Under the pieces are notes generated by a model. It was not told the DNA's origin. It was given only the letters and a program-made list of their open reading frames with translations, and did no database searches. The position numbers and the translations under genes were made by a program. From CAZJNX01 sp964547415 (GTDB lineage Bacteria; Pseudomonadota; Alphaproteobacteria; Rhizobiales; Amorphaceae): a stretch of DNA of 28,357 bases. Each line of letters opens with the position of its first letter. The stretch's first letter is position 1. The DNA is taken from assembly GCA_964547415.1 (NCBI GenBank), contig CAZJNX010000027.1:1-28357 (forward strand), in the 5' to 3' direction. This document shows positions 23,119 through 28,357 of the stretch, in pieces.

Positions 23119-24483
23119 TCAGGCGAGGGAGACCGTCTTGAGGTTGAGGAACGCGTCGAGGCCCTCACGGGCGAGCGCGCGGCCGTACCCGGAGCGCTTC
23201 ACCCCGCCGAACGGCAGGCGCGGGTCGGAGGCGACGAGCTGGTTCACGAACACCGATCCCGCCTCGAGGTCCCGCACGAAGCGGGCCTCCTCGCCCGCCT
23301 CGTTCGTGAAGGCGGCGGCACCGAGGCCGAAGCTGGTCTCGTTGGCGATCGCGATGGCCTCGTCGATGTCCCGCGCACGGAACAGCATTGCGACGGGGCC
23401 GAACAGCTCGTCCCGCCGGCCGGGCGTGCCTTCGGGGATGCCCTCCATCAGCGCGGGCCGGTAGTAGAAGCCCGGTCCCTCGACCGGCCCGCCCGCGAGG
23501 CTGAGGCGCGCACCCGCGCCGACGGTCTCCTCCACCTGGGCGACGAGGTCGTCGCGGATGGAGGCGTTGGCGAGGGGGCCGAGCTCGGTCGCCTCGTCCA
23601 TCGGGTCGCCCATCGCCACCTGCTCCAGACGCCGTTTGAAGGCCTCGGCGAAGGCCTCGTGGACGTCGGCGTGGACGATGAAGCGCTTGGCGGCGATGCA
23701 GGACTGGCCATTGTTGATGAGGCGGGCGGTGGCGGCGGTCTCGACCGCCTTGTCGAGGTCGGCCGAGGGCATGACGATGAACGGGTCCGACCCGCCGAGC
23801 TCGAGCACCACCTTCTTGATCTCGGCGCCCGCGACGGCGGCGACGGAGGCGCCCGCGGGCTCGGAGCCGGTGAGGGTGGCGGCCCTGACGCGCCGGTCGC
23901 GCAGGATGCCCTCCACGTGCGAGCCGCCGACGAGGAGGGTCTGGAAGACGCCCTCCGGATAGCCCGCGTCCCGGAACAGACCCTCGATGGCGAGCGCGCA
24001 CTGCGGCACGTTCGAGGCGTGCTTCAGGAGGCCCACATTGCCGCCGAGGGTGGTGGGCGCGGCGAATCGGAAGACCTGCCAGTAGGGGAAGTTCCAGGGC
24101 ATCACCGCGAGCACGGGGCCGATCGGCTGGCGGGCGAGGAAGGAGCGGCGCACGCCCGTGTCGATCTCCTCATCCGCGAGGAAGCGGGGCCCGTTCTCCA
24201 CGTAGTAGCGGCAGGCGAGGGCGCACTTGCCGACCTCCGCGCGGGCGGCGGCGAGGGGCTTGCCCATCTCGCGCACGGCAAGGCGCGCGAGCTCCTCCTT
24301 GCGTTCCTCGAGGAGGTCGGCGAGGCGGGCGAGGTGCGCCGCCCGCTCCTCGACCGGCACGAGGCGCCAGTCCCGGAAGGCGCGCTCGGCCCGGGCGAGC
24401 GCTTCCTCGACGGCCGCGGCCGAATGGGGCTCGAAGGTCTTCTCCGTCTCGCCGGTGGCCGGGTTGATGCTCGCGATGGCCAT
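23119..24483 (-). CDS. gabD: Aldehyde dehydrogenase, NAD(P)-dependent succinate-semialdehyde type
   Basis: Cytoplasmic aldehyde dehydrogenase, 454 aa, closest by eye to short bacterial succinate-semialdehyde dehydrogenases, which convert succinate semialdehyde to succinate in GABA and related catabolism. Catalytic features are complete: Asn131 in MPWNFPYW, general base Glu228 in VLELGGSDPF, nucleophile Cys262 in NNGQSCIAAKR, and ELFGPVAMLF plus the terminal PFGGVKRSGYGR. The ATG at 24483 is preceded by GGAAAGGG. No GABA transaminase is adjacent, so the substrate could be another semialdehyde. It is divergent from the glycosyltransferase gene. Confidence 0.92.
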   Translation of the reverse strand: MAIASINPATGETEKTFEPHSAAAVEEALARAERAFRDWRLVPVEERAAHLARLADLLEERKEELARLAVREMGKPLAAARAEVGKCALACRYYVENGPRFLADEEIDTGVRRSFLARQPIGPVLAVMPWNFPYWQVFRFAAPTTLGGNVGLLKHASNVPQCALAIEGLFRDAGYPEGVFQTLLVGGSHVEGILRDRRVRAATLTGSEPAGASVAAVAGAEIKKVVLELGGSDPFIVMPSADLDKAVETAATARLINNGQSCIAAKRFIVHADVHEAFAEAFKRRLEQVAMGDPMDEATELGPLANASIRDDLVAQVEETVGAGARLSLAGGPVEGPGFYYRPALMEGIPEGTPGRRDELFGPVAMLFRARDIDEAIAIANETSFGLGAAAFTNEAGEEARFVRDLEAGSVFVNQLVASDPRLPFGGVKRSGYGRALAREGLDAFLNLKTVSLA

Positions 24484-24778
24484 GAATCCGCCCTTTCCTC
24501 GTGGTCAGCGGGGTGCTCTCGCCGGTCCGGCCGGACGGCCGCCGCGGGCCGGGCGGGCTCGCGCAAGCGTCGGGCAGGCAAGGCGCAATAAGGGTGAGGT
24601 CCGGGCCGGGCGGCGGGTTCCACGGCACTATTGTCATGGCCGCCCGGCGGGCTTAGTGGTCTCGCGTCCCGCACCGGGGGGCGGACATCTCCATCGGCGG
24701 CTTTCCGGCCGTTTCTGAGGCAAAGCCCCTTCCGTTCCGGCCGCCCGCGCCGGGGCGAAACGACAAGAGCGACGAACC
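24484..24778. promoter_or_regulatory. Divergent intergenic region
   Basis: About 295 bp separate the aldehyde dehydrogenase and glycosyltransferase starts. It holds a perfect 12-bp palindrome GTCCGGCCGGAC (24525-24536) that could be chance in GC-rich DNA. On the plus strand TTGTCA (24631-24636) and TAGTGG are 17 bases apart, a possible promoter for the glycosyltransferase. No gene or RNA was recognised. Confidence 0.3.
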
Positions 24779-27700
24779 ATGCTGCAGGAAGCCCCTTCCG
24801 AAGACGAGGCCGTCACCTTCGGGACGAACGTGACCGTCTTCCCGGAGGCCTGCGAGGCGGCGGGGGTGCGCCTCCTGCGGCTCGCGGATGCGCGGATCCG
24901 CCTGTTTTCGACCGATCCGTCCCTGGCGGAGACCCACCTCGTGAACGGTCGCCATCGGCTGCGCCCGGTCGCGCGGGACCCGCTCGCGGGCGTCAACCGC
25001 CTCGCCAATCCCCGCTTCGAGGAGGAGGACGTCTTCCCCTGGCGGGACGTGGACGGCAACGAGCTGCCCATGGGCCGCGACATCAGCGACAGCTGGCGCC
25101 CGGCGGACGGCCATTGCGGCTTCGCGGGCACCATGCCGGGCTTCGTGCCGAAGAAGCCGCTGATCGAGCTCGTCTACGAGGATCCGGACTTCGGCGAGCG
25201 GCTGCCGGTGAGCGCGGGGGCGCTCCTCCATTTCGGCGGCGCGCTGGCGAGCCATCGCTGCCACTTCCGCCTCGCCGTGCGCTTCCTCGACGGCGAGGGC
25301 GCGACGATCTCCGAAGAGGTCGTCCTCGTCGATCCCGGCCCCATGGGCGGGCGCGACCTCGACGACTACGTCCACCTCCACCGGACCGTCCGCGTCCCGA
25401 AGACGGCCGAGGCCGCCCGCCTGTCCATGCGCGTGCGCCAGTACGAGGGCGAGGAGGACTGCTACTGGTTCTTCACGAACCTGTTCCTCTACGAGGGCGC
25501 GGTGGAGGATCGGTCCCGCCTCGCCGACCGGCCCGAGGGCCTGTCGGAGATGCTGGCGGCGCTCGCGGAGGGCTCGGGCGCCGTCCTCGAGGCGAAACTC
25601 AACCGCCGCACCTTTCCGGACGGGGGCGGTGCGATCACCCTTTCTCCCGTCGACCGGCCGGACGAGGCGGAAGAGATCGCGTCCGTCTCCCTCGTCGAGC
25701 CGGTCGAGATCGTCCTCGACGGGCTGATGGGGCCGGTCCTCCAGTTCCGGGCCGAGGGCACGGTGGACCGCCTCTTCCTCCTCATCGACGGGGAGACGGT
25801 GGCCGTCCGCGACTGGCTGAAGCCCGTGGAGCCGGGCACCTTCGGCCTGCAGTGCGAGACCCGTTTCTTCGACGCCGACATCCACCACATCGCCCTCACG
25901 GACTGGACCGGCCTCGTCGTCCACTTCGAGAGCTTCGAGCGCTTCCCGGCGGAGCTGACGCCCTGGCAGGCCATCCAGGAGCACACGATGCCCCCCTTCC
26001 CGGGGCACCTGGCGCCCATGGCGCGCCTGAGGATGCGCGCCATGGAGCGCTTCCTCCACCACCTGGCGAAGGACGACGCCGACCCCCACGACGCCTGGCT
26101 GCGCACCCACGTCGGCCGCCTCTACGAGACGCTGGTGCTCGGCTTCGACGTCAACCGCACCTTCTTCCCGCTCGCCTTCCCCGAGCACGAGCACCCGACG
26201 GTCTCGGTCGTCATCCCGGTCCACAACAAGTACGCCGTCACCTTCCACTGCCTGTGCGCGCTCCTGTTCGCCAAGGGCGAGGTCTCCTTCGAGGTGGTCG
26301 TGGTGGACGACGGCTCGGAGGACGACACCGCCGAGGAGCTCGCCCGGCACGAGGGGCTCGTGGTCGTCACCAACGAAAAGGCCCTCGGCTTCGTCCATGC
26401 CTGCAACGCCGGCGCGGAGGCCGCCCGCGGCGACTACATCGTCTTTCTCAACAACGACACCGAGCCGACGGCCGGCTGGCTCGAGGAGATGGTCGGCACC
26501 TTCGGCCTGTTCCCCGCGGCGGGCCTCGTGGGCGCCAAGCTGATCTACCCGGACGGGCGGCTGCAGGAGGCGGGCGGCATCGTCTGGAACACGGGCAATC
26601 CCTGGAACTACGGGCGCAACGCCAACCCCCACGACCCGCGCTACACCTACGCCCGCCAGGCCGACTACCTGTCGGGGGCCGCCCTCATGGTCCGCCGCGA
26701 CGTGTGGGAGACCGTCAACGGCTTCTCCCGCGACATGGCGCCCGCCTACTTCGAGGACACGGACCTGTGCTTCAAGGTCCGCGCCGAGGGGTGGCAGACC
26801 GTCTACCAGCCCCTCGCGGAGGTGTTCCACTTCGAGGGCATCTCCAACGGCAAGGACGTCAACACCACGACGGGCCTGAAGCGTTTCCAGGAAATCAATC
26901 GGCCCAAGTTCAAGCGCAAGTGGTCGCAGGATTTCCTGTCCTTCGGCGAGGAGGGCAAGGATCCCGACCTCGCCAAGGACCGGGGCATCCTCGGGCGCGT
27001 CCTGTTCGTGGACTGGCAGCTGCCGCGGCCGGACATGGACGCGGGCTCGTTCGCGGCGGTGCAGGAGATGCGTCTCGTCCAGGCCCTCGGCCTCAAGGTC
27101 ACCTTCCTGCCGCTCAACCTCGCCTACCTCGGCAAGTACGTCCACGAGCTGCAGCGCATCGGCGTCGAGGTGCTCTACGCCCCCTTCGTCTTCTCCTTCG
27201 AGGATTTCATGAAGGCGCGGGGCAAGGAGTTCGACACCTTCTACCTAACTCGTTTCGCCGTGGCGGAGCAGGCCCTGCCCCTCATCAAGCGTTACGCGCC
27301 CGACGCGCGGATCCTTTACTGCAACGCCGACCTCAACTTCCTGCGCGAGCTGCGGGCCGCCAAGCGCGGGGGCGACCGCAACGCCGCCGCCCTCGCCATG
27401 CAGACCCGCGACCGGGAGCTCATGGTGTCCCGCCAGGTGGACGTGACGCTCAGCTACAACGAGGTCGAGCACGCCGTCATCCTGTCCCACAACGGGATCG
27501 ACTCCGAGACCGCGCGGGCGCCCTGGGTCGAGGAGGTGGTGCCGCGCACCACCGACTACGAGGAGACGGAGGGGATGTTCTTCCTCGGCGGCTTCGCCCA
27601 TCCGCCGAACGTCGAGGCGATGGAGTTCTTCTGCGAGGAGGTGATGCCCCGCCTCCGGGTGGAGCGGCCCGACATCCGTCTCCACGTCTACGGCAGCCGC

Positions 27701-28132
27701 TCCCTCGAGCTCCTGGAGCACCTCGAGGCGGACAACGTGATCATCGAGGGCTTCGTGCAGGACCTCGACGCCATGATGGCGAAGCATCGCCTGTTCGTCT
27801 CCCCGCTCCTGTCGGGGGCGGGCGTCAAGGGCAAGGTGTTCAGCGCCCTCGCCCGCGGCGTTCCGTCGATCCTCTCCCCGACGTCGGTGGAGGGCATCAC
27901 CCTCAGGGACGGCTACGACGTCATCATCCCGCGGACGGCCGACGACTGGGTGGCCGCGATCGAGCGGGTCTACGACGACGCCCTCCTGTGGCGCACCCTC
28001 GCCGACCGGGGCCAGGCCTTCATCCGCCAGCACTACTCCTTCGACAAGGGCCTCGAGCTCATGCAGTCGGCCTTCGAGCAGGCCGGGATCTTCCTGCCGA
28101 CGCCGCGGCCGCGCCGCGCCGCCCGCGCCTGA
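24779..28132 (+). CDS. Three-module glycosyltransferase (N-terminal extension, GT2, GT4-like)
   Basis: Large, probably cytoplasmic or membrane-associated enzyme, 1117 aa, for a surface polysaccharide or glycan. Residues 1 to about 440 hold a beta-rich, Trp/Phe/His-rich region with jelly-roll-like stretches (for example LVNGRHRLRPVARDP and FRLAVRFLDGEGA) and no catalytic motif; it may bind carbohydrate. About 470-720 is a GT-A family 2 transferase: VSVVIPVHNK, VVVDDGSEDDT, FLNNDTEP, YLSGAALMVRRDVWE and FEDTDLCFKV. About 740-1110 is a GT-B module: RVLFVDWQLPRPDMDAGS, then GFVQDLDAMMAKHRLFVSPLLSG-like donor-site region (about 995-1012) and KGKVFSALARGVP. No signal or membrane helix. Two transferase modules could add alternating sugars. 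It stands as a single gene ended by a strong hairpin. Confidence 0.9.
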   Translation: MLQEAPSEDEAVTFGTNVTVFPEACEAAGVRLLRLADARIRLFSTDPSLAETHLVNGRHRLRPVARDPLAGVNRLANPRFEEEDVFPWRDVDGNELPMGRDISDSWRPADGHCGFAGTMPGFVPKKPLIELVYEDPDFGERLPVSAGALLHFGGALASHRCHFRLAVRFLDGEGATISEEVVLVDPGPMGGRDLDDYVHLHRTVRVPKTAEAARLSMRVRQYEGEEDCYWFFTNLFLYEGAVEDRSRLADRPEGLSEMLAALAEGSGAVLEAKLNRRTFPDGGGAITLSPVDRPDEAEEIASVSLVEPVEIVLDGLMGPVLQFRAEGTVDRLFLLIDGETVAVRDWLKPVEPGTFGLQCETRFFDADIHHIALTDWTGLVVHFESFERFPAELTPWQAIQEHTMPPFPGHLAPMARLRMRAMERFLHHLAKDDADPHDAWLRTHVGRLYETLVLGFDVNRTFFPLAFPEHEHPTVSVVIPVHNKYAVTFHCLCALLFAKGEVSFEVVVVDDGSEDDTAEELARHEGLVVVTNEKALGFVHACNAGAEAARGDYIVFLNNDTEPTAGWLEEMVGTFGLFPAAGLVGAKLIYPDGRLQEAGGIVWNTGNPWNYGRNANPHDPRYTYARQADYLSGAALMVRRDVWETVNGFSRDMAPAYFEDTDLCFKVRAEGWQTVYQPLAEVFHFEGISNGKDVNTTTGLKRFQEINRPKFKRKWSQDFLSFGEEGKDPDLAKDRGILGRVLFVDWQLPRPDMDAGSFAAVQEMRLVQALGLKVTFLPLNLAYLGKYVHELQRIGVEVLYAPFVFSFEDFMKARGKEFDTFYLTRFAVAEQALPLIKRYAPDARILYCNADLNFLRELRAAKRGGDRNAAALAMQTRDRELMVSRQVDVTLSYNEVEHAVILSHNGIDSETARAPWVEEVVPRTTDYEETEGMFFLGGFAHPPNVEAMEFFCEEVMPRLRVERPDIRLHVYGSRSLELLEHLEADNVIIEGFVQDLDAMMAKHRLFVSPLLSGAGVKGKVFSALARGVPSILSPTSVEGITLRDGYDVIIPRTADDWVAAIERVYDDALLWRTLADRGQAFIRQHYSFDKGLELMQSAFEQAGIFLPTPRPRRAARA

Positions 28133-28138
28133 CCGGCA

Positions 28139-28182
28139 GCCCGCCCGATCCGGCCGGTTCCCGCCGGCCAGATCGGGCGGGC
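28139..28182 (+). terminator. Strong hairpin after the glycosyltransferase gene
   Basis: A perfect 12-bp stem (28139-28150 with 28171-28182), one mismatch, then an inner 6-bp stem GGCCGG/CCGGCC and a 6-base loop start 6 bases after the stop codon. Only a short CTT follows, but the structure is very stable and well placed. Confidence 0.7.
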
Positions 28183-28357
28183 CTTCCGCCCCGGGGGCCG
28201 GCACGGCCGGGCCGGGCGGTGGCGGTTCGCCGGCGGCCTTCCGCGAGGGTGATCGCCGCGGTCGGTCCCCCGCCCGCCAGGTTTCCCCCGGGCCCCCCCC
28301 CGTGTCTGTTGGCGTGATGGTAGCTTGGGAGGTGCGGAAGGGAGCCCGTCCCCCCCC
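28183..28357. other. Non-coding window end with C-runs
   Basis: No gene recognised. Two homopolymer C-runs are present: nine at 28293-28301 and eight at 28350-28357, the latter being the window edge. Confidence 0.4.

Noticed and set aside
24525..24536. 12-bp palindrome as a regulator operator
   Set aside because: It is perfect but made entirely of motifs frequent in this GC-rich DNA, and no second copy was noticed. It is kept only as a note in the intergenic entry.

Overview
The window is about 28 kb of very GC-rich DNA with a strong G/C bias at third codon positions and frequent GTG and TTG starts. It looks like a chromosomal segment of an alphaproteobacterium, probably in or near Hyphomicrobiales/Rhodobacterales. 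The best taxonomic clue is the gene for an alphaproteobacterial F1-ATPase inhibitor (zeta subunit, DUF1476) divergent from purC. Genus is not resolved from the sequence alone. Gene density is high except for one 1.4 kb stretch after purC.

Layout. (1) 1-1610: 3' end of polA, then two unrecognised small genes 4 bp apart, the second ending in a membrane helix. (2) 1617-4985, minus strand: a quaternary-amine (glycine betaine/choline type) ABC importer in the order proX-proW-proV, with a strong hairpin between proX and proW. (3) 5162-7385: a malate/L-lactate-type dehydrogenase and, divergently, an M19 membrane-dipeptidase family enzyme. (4) 7650-8463: tRNA-Pro(UGG) with its own promoter and terminator, divergent from alkB. 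(5) 8467-12829, minus strand: a complete dctP-dctQ-dctM TRAP transporter behind a membrane-anchored GH3 N-acetylhexosaminidase-like protein. (6) 12847-14364: the zeta inhibitor gene and purC, divergent. (7) 14365-16375: a gene-poor stretch with no convincing coding sequence, then an alpha/beta-hydrolase-like gene of foreign codon usage. (8) 16413-20700, minus strand: a UDP-glucuronate 4-epimerase-like gene and a large DUF3772/MscK-type mechanosensitive channel. (9) 20874-23113: two secreted substrate-binding proteins of different families, overlapping by 4 bp, with no permease or ATPase nearby, divergent from the channel. (10) 23119-24483, minus strand: a succinate-semialdehyde-dehydrogenase-type ALDH. 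(11) 24779-28132: a three-module glycosyltransferase (N-terminal extension, GT2, GT4-like), closed by a strong hairpin.

How the genes fit together. Two themes recur. One is uptake and osmotic response: the betaine importer, TRAP system, orphan binding proteins and mechanosensitive channel. The other is surface glycans: the epimerase, giant glycosyltransferase, GH3 enzyme and possibly the hydrolase-like protein. No CRISPR array, insertion sequence, integrase, phage gene or rRNA was seen. No complete new defence or biosynthetic system is evident. The most unusual loci are the horizontally acquired-looking hydrolase beside the silent 1.4 kb stretch, and the orphan binding-protein pair facing the MscK-like channel.
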